A stretch of 37,306 nucleotides of DNA from an uncultured Pelagibacteraceae bacterium (GTDB lineage: Bacteria; Pseudomonadota; Alphaproteobacteria; Pelagibacterales; Pelagibacteraceae). The DNA lies in assembly GCA_902588835.1 (NCBI GenBank), contig CACIQQ010000009.1:1-37306 (forward strand), in the 5' to 3' direction. Shown here piece after piece: positions 26,397 to 35,316 of this stretch (within the stretch, counting starts at the first letter, position 1; each line of letters starts with the position of its first letter). Both the position numbers and the translations under genes were made by a program. Below the pieces are notes generated by a model. It made no database searches and was not told the DNA's origin. It saw only the letters and a list, made by a program, of their open reading frames with translations.

Positions 26397-28646
26397 TTAG
26401 TATAGCGGGTAATTGGCGAAAAAATCTTTCATTTTGATAGGTTTTTGTTCCAGCACGTATCGATAAACGTTATAATTTTCTAAAACTCTTTGAACATAGT
26501 TCCTTGTTTCTTTAAATTTAATAAGCTCTATCCAATCTACATAATCCACTTGATCCTTTTGAGGATTTTTATTTATTTTTTTCCAATATCTTACTCTTTT
26601 GGGACCTGCATTATAACCGGCAATAGCAAAAGGGTAGGCACCATCATATTCTAAAATGAGTCCTGCTAAATAATGTGAACCTAAATTTATATTATATTCA
26701 GGATCTGAGGTTAATCTTGATTTTGAGTAAGGTAACTTTGCTTGTTTTGCAACAATCTTAGCTGTGTAAGTCATAAGTTGCATCATGCCTCTAGCACCAG
26801 CGTAACTGTTAGCTTTGCTATCAAATTCACTCTCCTGTCTTATTACGGCAAGAATTAATGCAGGTTCAGGAATTTTTCTTCCTCCAACCATAGTTGGTGT
26901 ACTGATTACAGGATAGTTATATTGATTGTGAAATCTTTTTTCATAAGACGCTAATTTAGATATTTGAATTGCAAAATCGTATCTTGAAATTTCAGTTGCT
27001 AATTCTGCTGCTAATACTTCACTACCTTGCTCTATATTGTCAAGCGCCAAGTGACGTAAAATATGTTTTGTATATTTATCTCTTTCAATTTCATAAAGTA
27101 AATAAACAAGTTTATATAATTTCTTGTCTTTAAATTCTTTTTTGTATTTATCGTTTACTTTCATAGTTTCACTTAAAGAAAATGTTTCACCAGGTTTAAT
27201 TTTCATGTGAGCAAGTTGTCCATAGTATGTAGTTGGAAATTTAGATGCCTCACTGTAATATTTATCAGCTGTTACAGGATCTCCAAGCTTTTCATATGTT
27301 CTTCCTAACCAAAAAGCTCCTCTAGATAAACTTATCGGATAGCCAACATTTTGATAAAAAGATTTAAAGTGCTCTCTTGCTAAAATAGGATCATTTAAGA
27401 AACTTAAAGCGATCCAACCACTAAACCATTCAGCCTCAGCAAACTCTGGTGTTCCTTCTTCTAACGAGTGGTTATTGACAATTTTGTAGGCTGTTTGATA
27501 TTTCTTTTTATAAATTAACGATCTTCCAATAATTGACCTTTCTACCCACCACTTGTCTGGTCTTACCATATAACTCTTAGTATTTTTAATGTTTAACAAA
27601 ATTTCTAATGAGCTATCTACTCGTCCTCTTTTTCTTCTCCATTTTAACCTGTCATAGTTAAGACCTGGGTCATTTCTGAAACTTTCAGGTACTTTTGAAA
27701 TTGCATTGTCTACACCATATGACTTACTCATTAGCAATTGCCTCGCAGTATAAAGAAGTTGATAATCTTTCGGTAAATATCTCAACATTCTTTTTAAATC
27801 CCAATATTTATTTTCCCAAGCTAGGTAATCAGCCCTTCTAATATGGTCTTCTGATGATAAATATTTTTTTATTCTTTTATAAGTAGGTCGAAGTTCAGCT
27901 TTAGATAAATCAGCAGTGACCCATCCTTTCTTTATCAATTTTATACCATCTACATTTTGCCCATCTTGTAATAAGCTTTCCCCCAAAACTATCTCTCCGT
28001 ATCCACTTAATGGTTTTTTATCCTCGAATAAATCTATTATTTTTTTGTGACCAATTTTTTTAACTGATAATTTCTTTTCAGATAGATATTCAATTCTACC
28101 ACGACGAGGGTAAGTCTCATTTCTTTTTAAAAATGAACTATAGTCAGAATAATTTGCATTATTGTTTCTTTCTAATAGGTATCTCCACATTGTGAAATCA
28201 TAAATTGACTTATCTTTTGCACGAGAGGCAATTTTTATTGCACTCTGCCACTTTTTTCTCTTAATCAAATCTAAAGATTGTTGAGCTATTTTTACGTCTT
28301 TTTTACTATAGTATTTTGATTTTTTTACTTTCTCCTTTTTTGGCTCTGTTTTTTTAACAATTATTGTTGGTTTCTTTTTAGGTAGCAATATCCCTATATT
28401 CTGAAAATCTTTTTCGGTTTCTACTTTTTCTATTTTTTCTTTTTTTTCCTCCTGAACTTCTTTCTCTTTTTTAGCAGTAGGTTTTATCGGAGGTATAATA
28501 TTCTTTTTGGATATAATTTTTTTTTTAACTTCAGTTGATAAAACTGGTTTTTTAGGAGGAATAATTAGCTCACTAGCGAATGAATAGGACCCTAAAATTA
28601 ACAGAAAGAATAAAATAAATTTGATAAATATTTTAAAAATGCTCAT
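26397..28646 (-). CDS. Soluble lytic murein transglycosylase (Slt-like)
   Basis: A secreted peptidoglycan-cleaving enzyme of 749 residues. The signal peptide is MSIFKIFIKFILFFLLILGS followed by YSFAS. Residues about 27-112 are a Lys/Pro/Glu-rich low-complexity linker with three similar elements (IIPPKKP, IIPPIKP, ILLPKKKP). Residues about 115-590 form a helical superhelix like the E. coli Slt70 U domain. The lysozyme-like domain at about 590-725 has AVIRQESEFD with catalytic Glu605, then GARGMMQLM and AIAGYNAGPKRV. Length exceeds E. coli Slt (about 645) mostly because of the linker. It is divergent from dapA, with 40 bases between starts. Confidence 0.93.
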   Translation of the reverse strand: MSIFKIFIKFILFFLLILGSYSFASELIIPPKKPVLSTEVKKKIISKKNIIPPIKPTAKKEKEVQEEKKEKIEKVETEKDFQNIGILLPKKKPTIIVKKTEPKKEKVKKSKYYSKKDVKIAQQSLDLIKRKKWQSAIKIASRAKDKSIYDFTMWRYLLERNNNANYSDYSSFLKRNETYPRRGRIEYLSEKKLSVKKIGHKKIIDLFEDKKPLSGYGEIVLGESLLQDGQNVDGIKLIKKGWVTADLSKAELRPTYKRIKKYLSSEDHIRRADYLAWENKYWDLKRMLRYLPKDYQLLYTARQLLMSKSYGVDNAISKVPESFRNDPGLNYDRLKWRRKRGRVDSSLEILLNIKNTKSYMVRPDKWWVERSIIGRSLIYKKKYQTAYKIVNNHSLEEGTPEFAEAEWFSGWIALSFLNDPILAREHFKSFYQNVGYPISLSRGAFWLGRTYEKLGDPVTADKYYSEASKFPTTYYGQLAHMKIKPGETFSLSETMKVNDKYKKEFKDKKLYKLVYLLYEIERDKYTKHILRHLALDNIEQGSEVLAAELATEISRYDFAIQISKLASYEKRFHNQYNYPVISTPTMVGGRKIPEPALILAVIRQESEFDSKANSYAGARGMMQLMTYTAKIVAKQAKLPYSKSRLTSDPEYNINLGSHYLAGLILEYDGAYPFAIAGYNAGPKRVRYWKKINKNPQKDQVDYVDWIELIKFKETRNYVQRVLENYNVYRYVLEQKPIKMKDFFANYPLY

Positions 28647-28686
28647 ATTTTTGTAAATGAATCGATAATCTATGTTATAAAGTTAT

Positions 28687-29568
28687 ATGTTTAAAGGATC
28701 AAATGTTGCATTATTAACTCCGTTTAAAAATAATAAATTAGACGAAGATTGTTATATCAAATTAATAAATTTTCATATTGAAAATGGCACAAATGGTTTA
28801 GTTCCTGCGGGAACAACAGGTGAATCGCCCACATTGAGCCATGAGGAGCATGAGAAAGTCATTGAACTTTGTATCAAAGAGGCAAAAGGAAAAATCCCTG
28901 TCATTGCGGGCACTGGATCAAATTCTACTACCGAAGCTGTAGCATTAACAAAGCATGCAGAAAAGGCAGGAGCAGATGGTGTACTTGTAGTTACTCCATA
29001 TTATAACAAACCAACTCAAGAAGGTTTATATCAACACTATAAATCAATTAATGATAATACAAGCTTGCCAATTATTATTTATAATATTCCAAGTCGCTGC
29101 GTTATTGATATGTCAGTTGATACAATGGCAAGACTTTATGAGCTTAAGAATATCGCAGGTGTAAAAGATGCAACTGGAGATCTAAATAGACTTGATCAAA
29201 CTTTAAAAAAATTGGGCCCTGATTTTATCCAGTTGACTGGTGAAGACGGTCTTGCTTTTGAATTTAATAAAAGAGGAGGTGTTGGTATAATTTCAGTAAC
29301 AGCTAATATAGCACCGAAATTATGTTCTGATTTTCAAAAATTTTCAAAATCAACTTCAGATAACGAAATTAAAGAGGCTGAAAGAATTGATGGTCTTCTT
29401 CAACCACTTCATAAAGCTTTATTTATAGAAAGTAATCCAGCCCCTGCAAAATATGCAGCTAAACTATTAGGTCTATGTAGCGATGATGTTAGACTTCCAC
29501 TAGTAAAAATTCAAGAATCTACAAAGGAAAAAGTAAAAGAAGCGTTATTGTCTGCAAAATTATTGTAG
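28687..29568 (+). CDS. dapA: 4-hydroxy-tetrahydrodipicolinate synthase
   Basis: DapA condenses pyruvate with aspartate semialdehyde, the first step of the lysine/diaminopimelate branch needed for cell wall and lysine. The motifs are [37 protein letters not shown] and IYNIPSRC with Tyr132, and the Schiff-base lysine is Lys160 in [28 protein letters not shown] follows. Length (293) is standard. It heads the ten-gene rightward run to recO; smpB starts one base after its stop. Confidence 0.97.
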   Translation: MFKGSNVALLTPFKNNKLDEDCYIKLINFHIENGTNGLVPAGTTGESPTLSHEEHEKVIELCIKEAKGKIPVIAGTGSNSTTEAVALTKHAEKAGADGVLVVTPYYNKPTQEGLYQHYKSINDNTSLPIIIYNIPSRCVIDMSVDTMARLYELKNIAGVKDATGDLNRLDQTLKKLGPDFIQLTGEDGLAFEFNKRGGVGIISVTANIAPKLCSDFQKFSKSTSDNEIKEAERIDGLLQPLHKALFIESNPAPAKYAAKLLGLCSDDVRLPLVKIQESTKEKVKEALLSAKLL

Positions 29569-29569
29569 C

Positions 29570-30037
29570 ATGATAAAAAAAGAATCTGGACATAAAATAA
29601 TCTGTTTAAATAGAAAGGCATCCTTTAATTTTTTTTTCCAAGAAATTTTAGAGGCAGGAATCGTATTAAAAGGATCAGAGATTAAGTCTGTAAGAGCAGG
29701 AAAAGTAAATATAGCAGAATCTTACGCTATTGAAAAAGACGGTGAGTTTTTTTTAGTAAATTCACATATACCAATTTATAAAGAGGCAAGTTTTACTAAC
29801 CATAATCCTAGAGAAGAGAGAAAGCTATTGTTAAATAAAAGAGAGATAAAAAAATTGATTGGTAAAATTAATAGAGATGGATTGTCACTTATTCCTCTTA
29901 AAATGTATTTTAAAAAAGGTAGAGCAAAGTTGGAGATTGCTGTCGCAAAAGGTAAAAAAAGATTTGATAAAAGACAAACAAAAAAAACAAGAGATTGGAA
30001 TCGTGATAAAGCAAGATATTTCAGAAGATCATCATAA
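29570..30037 (+). CDS. smpB: SsrA (tmRNA)-binding protein
   Basis: SmpB carries tmRNA to stalled ribosomes for trans-translation. The OB-fold core has [38 protein letters not shown] and HIPIYKEAS. The basic C-terminal tail [14 protein letters not shown] fits the segment that enters the mRNA channel. Length (155) is normal. The dapA-smpB order is common in alphaproteobacteria. Its 3' end overlaps the probable start of folK by 35 bases. No tmRNA gene was seen in the window. Confidence 0.96.
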   Translation: MIKKESGHKIICLNRKASFNFFFQEILEAGIVLKGSEIKSVRAGKVNIAESYAIEKDGEFFLVNSHIPIYKEASFTNHNPREERKLLLNKREIKKLIGKINRDGLSLIPLKMYFKKGRAKLEIAVAKGKKRFDKRQTKKTRDWNRDKARYFRRSS

Positions 30038-30554
30038 TAAAATTATACTGGCATTAGGTTCAAACTTAGGAAATAGGGTTGATAACATTGAGAAAACAAA
30101 GTTTTATTTATCTCATTTTTGTTATTTTCTTAAAATTTCAAAACTTTATGAAACACCGTCGTGGCCTGATAAGTCAAATCCTAAATTTTTAAATTCAATT
30201 ATTGAATGTAAAACAAAGTTAACAATTATCGATTTGTTTGAAAAAATTAAAAGAATAGAGATTTTATTAGGTAGAAAAAAAAATATTAAAAATGCACCAA
30301 GAACTTGTGATATTGATATTATTGACTTCAACAATTCTTGTAAAAATATTGTACATAATGGAAAAAAAATTATTACTCCACATCCAAGAATGCATGAGAG
30401 AAATTTTACTTTAATTCCATTATATGAAATAAAAAAAAACTGGATACATCCAAAAAGTAAGCAAAAAATTGATATTTTATTGAGAAAATTAAGCTCTAAA
30501 TCAATTAGTGATATAAAGATTTATCAAACTAATGATATAATAAAGTATGCTTAA
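30003..30554 (+). CDS. folK: 2-amino-4-hydroxy-6-hydroxymethyldihydropteridine pyrophosphokinase
   Basis: FolK transfers pyrophosphate from ATP to 6-hydroxymethyl-dihydropterin in folate synthesis. The body starts with [18 protein letters not shown], and the metal-binding signature [13 protein letters not shown] holds the two Asp residues, followed by [17 protein letters not shown]. The start is uncertain. A GTG at 30003 inside smpB is used here because it is the nearest common start codon before the conserved domain, giving 183 residues. A start codon at 29859 in the same frame adds 48 residues that only mirror smpB in another frame. The stop overlaps the next gene by eight bases. Confidence 0.88.
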   Translation: MIKQDISEDHHNKIILALGSNLGNRVDNIEKTKFYLSHFCYFLKISKLYETPSWPDKSNPKFLNSIIECKTKLTIIDLFEKIKRIEILLGRKKNIKNAPRTCDIDIIDFNNSCKNIVHNGKKIITPHPRMHERNFTLIPLYEIKKNWIHPKSKQKIDILLRKLSSKSISDIKIYQTNDIIKYA

Positions 30555-32289
30555 ATCTGAGGAATTAATAAACAAGGTAAGGGAATATAATAAGTTTTTA
30601 AACCCTACAACTTTAACTAAAGCTTATAATTTTGCTCTCGAGGCTCACAAAAAACAAAAAAGGGATGAAGGTGTGCCATATATTATTCACCCAATAGCCG
30701 TAGCAAATATTCTTTCAGATTTAAAACTTGATAGCGCAACTATTGCAACTGGATTATTACATGATACGATTGAAGATACTAGAGCTACTTATAAAACAAT
30801 CAAGGAAGAATTTGGTCAAGAAGTTGCTGATTTAGTGGAAGGTGTCACAAAAATCTCTGCATTTGAAAATCAAGCAGCTCAAGACTCTAAAGCAGAAAAT
30901 TTTAGAAAATTAATCATAGCTACCTCTAAAGACATAAGAGTCCTTCTTGTAAAATTAGCTGACAGACTTCATAACATGAGAACAATTAAATTTGTAAAAC
31001 TCAAAGAAAAACAAATTAGAAAAGCTAAAGAAACGATGGAAATATATGCTCCATTAGCAGACAGAATGGGCATGAACAGAATTAGAGATGAGTTGGAAGA
31101 TCTTTCTTTTGAAATTTTAAATCCTGAAGCAAGACATCTCGTCAAGAAAAGACTTGATGAGATAAAAGAAAATAATATCTCAAATTTTAATATGATTTCT
31201 GAGGAGTTTCAAAAAATTTTAAAAGCAGAAGGATTAAATGTTAAAATATTTGGTAGAGAGAAAACACCTTTTTCTATTTGGAGAAAAATTCAAAAAAAAA
31301 GAACTTCGCTAGAGCAAATTACAGATATAATCGGATTTAGGGTAATTGTTGATGATGTATCAGATTGCTATAAGACTTTAGGTGTATTCCACAAAAAGTG
31401 GAATTGTATACCGGGAAGATTTAAAGATTATATTTCATCTCCTAAAATAAACAAATATCAATCATTACATACCGCTATAATTGGTCCAAATAAAAGACCT
31501 ATTGAAATTCAATTAAGAACAATGCAGATGCACGAATACGCACAAAGAGGAATTGCTTCTCATTGGAAATATAAATCTTCTGAAAAATTTAATTCTTTGA
31601 CTTGGAAAGAATACGATTGGTTGAAAGATCTAGTTGAAATAATTGAGAGAAATGAAAATCCAGAGGACTTTTATGAATATACTAAACTTCAGATGTTCCA
31701 AGAGAATGTATTTTGCTTTACACCAAAGGGATCTGTGATCAAACTTCCAAAAGATGCTACCCCAATAGATTTTGCGTATGCTGTACATACACAAGTAGGA
31801 GATACTGCTATTGGATCAGAAATAAATGGAAAAGACAGTCATTTACAAAGTATCCTGAGAAATGGTGATGTGGTTAAGATTATAACATCAAAGAAAGAGT
31901 CACCATCTCTACATTGGTTAAGCTCAGCTAAAACAGGTAAAGCGAGAGCTGCAATTAGGAGATATTGGCAATATAGAGAAAATTCTAAACCAACTGATAA
32001 AATATATAATACTACTCTTTGGATCTCGTTACCTGATAAACCAGGTGTTCTTGGAACAGTAACAACTATGATTGGTGAAAATCATGTAAACATTTCTAGT
32101 GTTGAAATGGTAGAAAAAACTAAAACCTCCATTAATTTTAGATTTAATCTAATTATTTCTGATCTCAAAAACTTTACAAAATTAATAAGTGAGTTAAAAC
32201 AAAGAGAGTATAAATTTAAAATTATTAGACACAAAAACAAAAAATATGCTTTCTTTAAAAAATTCTTTGGCAGTTTTAAGAAAAACTGA
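30547..32289 (+). CDS. RelA/SpoT-family (p)ppGpp synthetase/hydrolase, short form
   Basis: A bifunctional-looking stringent response enzyme. The hydrolase HD domain (about residues 22-175) keeps YIIHPIAVANIL, GLLHDTIEDT with His72-Asp73, and LADRLHNMRT. The synthetase domain (about 235-345) keeps FSIWRKIQKK, ITDIIGFRVIVDD, KYQSLHTAIIG and IEIQLRT. A TGS domain follows at about 386-447 (VFCFTPKGSVIKLPKDATPI) and an ACT domain at about 490-565 (ISLPDKPGVLGTVTTMIGEN). Only about 45 residues join TGS and ACT, so the helical and zinc-finger/RIS regions of typical long RSH proteins (about 700-750 residues) are missing; total length is 580. pyrE begins 44 bases before its stop. Confidence 0.93.
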   Translation: MLKSEELINKVREYNKFLNPTTLTKAYNFALEAHKKQKRDEGVPYIIHPIAVANILSDLKLDSATIATGLLHDTIEDTRATYKTIKEEFGQEVADLVEGVTKISAFENQAAQDSKAENFRKLIIATSKDIRVLLVKLADRLHNMRTIKFVKLKEKQIRKAKETMEIYAPLADRMGMNRIRDELEDLSFEILNPEARHLVKKRLDEIKENNISNFNMISEEFQKILKAEGLNVKIFGREKTPFSIWRKIQKKRTSLEQITDIIGFRVIVDDVSDCYKTLGVFHKKWNCIPGRFKDYISSPKINKYQSLHTAIIGPNKRPIEIQLRTMQMHEYAQRGIASHWKYKSSEKFNSLTWKEYDWLKDLVEIIERNENPEDFYEYTKLQMFQENVFCFTPKGSVIKLPKDATPIDFAYAVHTQVGDTAIGSEINGKDSHLQSILRNGDVVKIITSKKESPSLHWLSSAKTGKARAAIRRYWQYRENSKPTDKIYNTTLWISLPDKPGVLGTVTTMIGENHVNISSVEMVEKTKTSINFRFNLIISDLKNFTKLISELKQREYKFKIIRHKNKKYAFFKKFFGSFKKN

Positions 32290-32827
32290 TGCTCTTTTAG
32301 AGGGACACTTCGTACTTTCATCTGGTCTGCATTCACCCCAATATGTTCAATGCGCCAAGCTTTTAAGCAAACCAACTCAAGCTAAAAAATTTATAAGTTC
32401 CTTAGCAAAAAAAATTAAAAGAAATATTAAAAGTTTTGATGTCATTCTATCTCCAGCAATGGGAGGTGTAATTATTGGTTATGAGATAGGAAGATTGTTA
32501 AAAAAAGAGACTATTTTTTGTGAAAGAGTAGATAAAAAATTTAAACTTAGAAGAGGTTTTAATATTAAAAAAAAAGCAAAAATATTAATCGTAGAAGACG
32601 TAATCACTACAGGAAAATCTTCATTAGAGTGTGTAAGACTTATTAAAAGATTTGGTGGAAAGTTTGTTGGAATTGCTTGTCTAATAGACAGGTCGAAAAA
32701 ATTAAAAATATCAAAAAATATTATATCTCAAGTAAAATTAGATATTCCTGTTTATAAGAGAAATAAATTGCCAAATTCTTTAAAGAATATCCAAATTACA
32801 AAACCAGGAAGTAGATATCTAAGATAA
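32246..32827 (+). CDS. pyrE: Orotate phosphoribosyltransferase
   Basis: PyrE joins orotate to PRPP, the fifth step of UMP synthesis, following the pathway served by pyrB further left. EGHFVLSSGLHSPQYVQCAKLL and SPAMGGVIIGYEIGR are typical, and the PRPP-binding loop is ILIVEDVITTGKSSLE. Length (193) is normal. The ATG at 32246 lies inside the end of the RSH gene, giving a 44-base overlap; a TTG at 32267 would shorten the overlap but leaves fewer residues before the conserved domain. Its stop shares one base with pdxJ. Confidence 0.94.
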   Translation: MLSLKNSLAVLRKTDALLEGHFVLSSGLHSPQYVQCAKLLSKPTQAKKFISSLAKKIKRNIKSFDVILSPAMGGVIIGYEIGRLLKKETIFCERVDKKFKLRRGFNIKKKAKILIVEDVITTGKSSLECVRLIKRFGGKFVGIACLIDRSKKLKISKNIISQVKLDIPVYKRNKLPNSLKNIQITKPGSRYLR

Positions 32828-33540
32828 TGTCTAAACTCGGTGTTAACATTGATCATGTGGCTACATTAAGAAATGCTAGAGGAGAAAATCATCCAAATAT
32901 TTTAAAATTTGCAGATATTGCGATTAATTCTGGAGCTGACTCTATAACAGTTCATCTTAGAGAAGACAGAAGGCATATTAAAGATTTAGATTTAAAAAAA
33001 CTTTGTAAAAAAAAAATTAAAATAAACTTAGAGATGGCATGTAATAACAAAATGTTAAAAATTGCTCTTAGAAACATGCCTAATTATGTTTGTATAGTAC
33101 CAGAAAAAAGAAAAGAAATTACCACAGAAGGGGGAATAGATTTAAAAAAAAATTTTCATAATTTAAAAAAAATTATATCCAGACTTAATAAAGCTAAAAT
33201 TAGAACAAGTTTATTTATAGACCCTTCAAAACAAAATATTGAAATCTCGAAAAAAATAGGAACGAAATGCGTTGAACTGCACACAGGAAAAATATCAATT
33301 TTAGTTAAAAAAGGTGCAAAATTTTCAAATGAACTAAAGAGAATTAAAGATGCAAGTAAATTAGCATATGATTATGACATTGAAGTACATGCAGGACACG
33401 GCTTAGATTACAAAACAACAAAAATTTTGAGAAAAATTCCATACATAAAAGAATTTAATATTGGTCACTTTATCATAGGTGAAAGTTTAGAGTCTGGTAT
33501 GCCCAATATTATTAAAGAATTCAAAAAAATCGTGAGATGA
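32827..33540 (+). CDS. pdxJ: Pyridoxine 5'-phosphate synthase
   Basis: PdxJ makes pyridoxine 5'-phosphate from 1-deoxyxylulose 5-phosphate and 3-amino-2-oxopropyl phosphate, in the DXP-dependent vitamin B6 pathway. The N-terminus LGVNIDHVATLRNARGE is the family signature. ADSITVHLREDRRHI, INLEMACNNKM, VPEKRKEITTEGGIDL, VELHTG, VHAGHGLDY and FNIGHFIIGESL follow in order. Length (237) is normal. Stop and start overlaps join it to pyrE (one base) and acpS (four bases); pdxJ-acpS is a widespread pair. Confidence 0.96.
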   Translation: MSKLGVNIDHVATLRNARGENHPNILKFADIAINSGADSITVHLREDRRHIKDLDLKKLCKKKIKINLEMACNNKMLKIALRNMPNYVCIVPEKRKEITTEGGIDLKKNFHNLKKIISRLNKAKIRTSLFIDPSKQNIEISKKIGTKCVELHTGKISILVKKGAKFSNELKRIKDASKLAYDYDIEVHAGHGLDYKTTKILRKIPYIKEFNIGHFIIGESLESGMPNIIKEFKKIVR

Positions 33541-33932
33541 CTTTAAATATTTTTGGTGTAGGGACAGACATTGTTAAAAATAGTCGTATAAAAAAACTTA
33601 TTAAAAACAAAAAATTTATTAATAGAATATTCACATCTAGTGAAATTAAAGACTCAAAAAAAATTAATCAGAAAGTTTTGTTTTTTTCAAAAAGATTCGC
33701 TGCTAAGGAAGCTTTCGTAAAATCTCTTGGTACTGGTTTTGCCCATAATATTAATTTTAAAGATATAAATGTATCAAAAAAAAGAAGTGGTAAACCCTAC
33801 CTTACTTTAAGCAATAAGTTAAAAGATATATTAAAAAGAAAACTTAAATTGAAAAAAGTTAAAATTTTTCTGTCATTATCAGATGAAAGAGAATATTCAG
33901 TTGCATACGTTGTAACTCAAAAGATTAAATGA
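33537..33932 (+). CDS. acpS: Holo-[acyl carrier protein] synthase
   Basis: AcpS moves the 4'-phosphopantetheine arm from coenzyme A to apo-ACP. The motif IFGVGTDIVKNSRIKK holds Asp11 and RFAAKEAFVKSLGTGF holds Glu58, the two conserved Mg2+ ligands; the C-terminus has IFLSLSDEREYSVAYVV. Length (131) is normal. ATGA overlaps join it to pdxJ and to lepB, the usual alphaproteobacterial order. Confidence 0.95.
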   Translation: MTLNIFGVGTDIVKNSRIKKLIKNKKFINRIFTSSEIKDSKKINQKVLFFSKRFAAKEAFVKSLGTGFAHNINFKDINVSKKRSGKPYLTLSNKLKDILKRKLKLKKVKIFLSLSDEREYSVAYVVTQKIK

Positions 33933-34654
33933 AACAAAAAATTATAGATAATATCAAAACTATTTTTTATGCTTTAGTAATTGCTATTGTAATTAGATCT
34001 TTGTTAATTCAACCTTTTTATATTCCGTCATCTTCAATGGAGCCTACTTTATTGGTAGGAGATAGGATTTTCGTAACTAAATATACTTATGGATATAGCA
34101 AGCATTCATTTCCTTTTAGCTTAGGTCCCATTAAAAAACGTATTTTTTTCGATGAACCAGAAAAAGGAGACATTATTGTATTCAAAACTCCTGCGGATAA
34201 CAGAACCGATTATATAAAAAGACTTATAGGTGGACCAGGAGACAAGATTCAATTTATAGACGGTAATCTATATCTTAACGACGTTGAAATCCTTAAATCA
34301 AAAGTGAAGTTAGAAAATGAAATATATTGTGGTGGTGAAGTTTTAGAAACAAATCTTTTTGAAGAAAAAATAGAAAATAAAAAATATTTAACTGCTTATA
34401 ATAATTTTGGATCGTACCAAAATTCAGATGAATTTGTTGTACCTGAAAATCATTATTTTTTTTTAGGAGACAATAGAGATTGTTCAAAGGATAGCCGATT
34501 TTTAACAAGTGTTGGCTATGTACACCGCGATAATATTGTTGGTAAGGCTAGATTTATTTTTTTTTCAACAGACAAAAAAATAGGAAGATTTATTGAAATT
34601 TGGAAATGGAATGAAAGTTTTAGATTAGACAGATTCTTTAAAAAAATAAAATAA
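33929..34654 (+). CDS. lepB: Signal peptidase I
   Basis: LepB removes signal peptides from exported proteins on the outer face of the inner membrane. One N-terminal membrane helix (about residues 11-30) is followed by the catalytic serine Ser36 in PSSSMEPTLLVGDRIFVTKY and the general-base lysine Lys97 in DYIKRLIGGPGDKI. FFLGDNRDCSKDSR is the third family motif, and GYVHRDNIVGKARFIFFS follows. Length (241) is normal. Its stop shares one base with the rnc start. Confidence 0.96.
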   Translation: MKQKIIDNIKTIFYALVIAIVIRSLLIQPFYIPSSSMEPTLLVGDRIFVTKYTYGYSKHSFPFSLGPIKKRIFFDEPEKGDIIVFKTPADNRTDYIKRLIGGPGDKIQFIDGNLYLNDVEILKSKVKLENEIYCGGEVLETNLFEEKIENKKYLTAYNNFGSYQNSDEFVVPENHYFFLGDNRDCSKDSRFLTSVGYVHRDNIVGKARFIFFSTDKKIGRFIEIWKWNESFRLDRFFKKIK

Positions 34655-35316
34655 TGAAAAAAAATATAAGTTCATTTGAAAAAATAATAGGTGTTAAATT
34701 TAAAAATCAAAATCTCTTATTACAAAGCCTAACCCATAAAAGTAATAATCCACTTAATAACAATGAAAAATTAGAATTTTTAGGTGATAGAGTATTAGGA
34801 TTAGTTATATCAAAGAATTTATATAAATTATTTCCAAATGATAAAGAAGGAGATCTTGATAAAAAATTGGCATCATTAGTTAATAGGAAAAGATGTGTTG
34901 AAATTTCTAATTATTTATCTTTAAAGAATTATGTTTTAGTAGGAGACAACAAAGAAAATTCAAAAATAGAGAATAAAATTTTAGCAGATACAGTTGAATC
35001 AATTGTTGGTGCCTTATATTTAGATCAAGGATTAGAAGTAACTGAAAAATTCATTTTAAATTACTGGAAAAGATTTTTAAATGAAAAATTAACAATTTAT
35101 AGAGATCCAAAAACAATGCTTCAAGAATATTCTCTTAAATTATATAAAACCCTCCCAATCTATAATGTAATAGAAAACAAAGGCCCAAGACATAAACCTG
35201 TTATAAAAGTTTCAGTCAAAATAAAAAATTCAAAAAAATATTTGGGAATTGGTAATTCTAAAAAAGAAGCTGAACAAAAAGCTGCTTTAAAATTATTGGA
35301 TACTTTTAAAAAATGA
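34654..35316 (+). CDS. rnc: Ribonuclease III
   Basis: RNase III cuts double-stranded RNA, including rRNA precursors. The signature NEKLEFLGDRVLGLVIS has Glu41 and Asp45, and ADTVESIVGALYLDQG has Asp112 and Glu115, the four metal-binding acids. Residues about 150-220 form a double-stranded RNA-binding domain (DPKTMLQEYSLK, GPRHKPVIKVSVKI, GNSKKEAEQKAALKLL). Length (220) is normal. It overlaps recO by four bases; the era GTPase gene that often sits here is absent. Confidence 0.96.
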   Translation: MKKNISSFEKIIGVKFKNQNLLLQSLTHKSNNPLNNNEKLEFLGDRVLGLVISKNLYKLFPNDKEGDLDKKLASLVNRKRCVEISNYLSLKNYVLVGDNKENSKIENKILADTVESIVGALYLDQGLEVTEKFILNYWKRFLNEKLTIYRDPKTMLQEYSLKLYKTLPIYNVIENKGPRHKPVIKVSVKIKNSKKYLGIGNSKKEAEQKAALKLLDTFKK

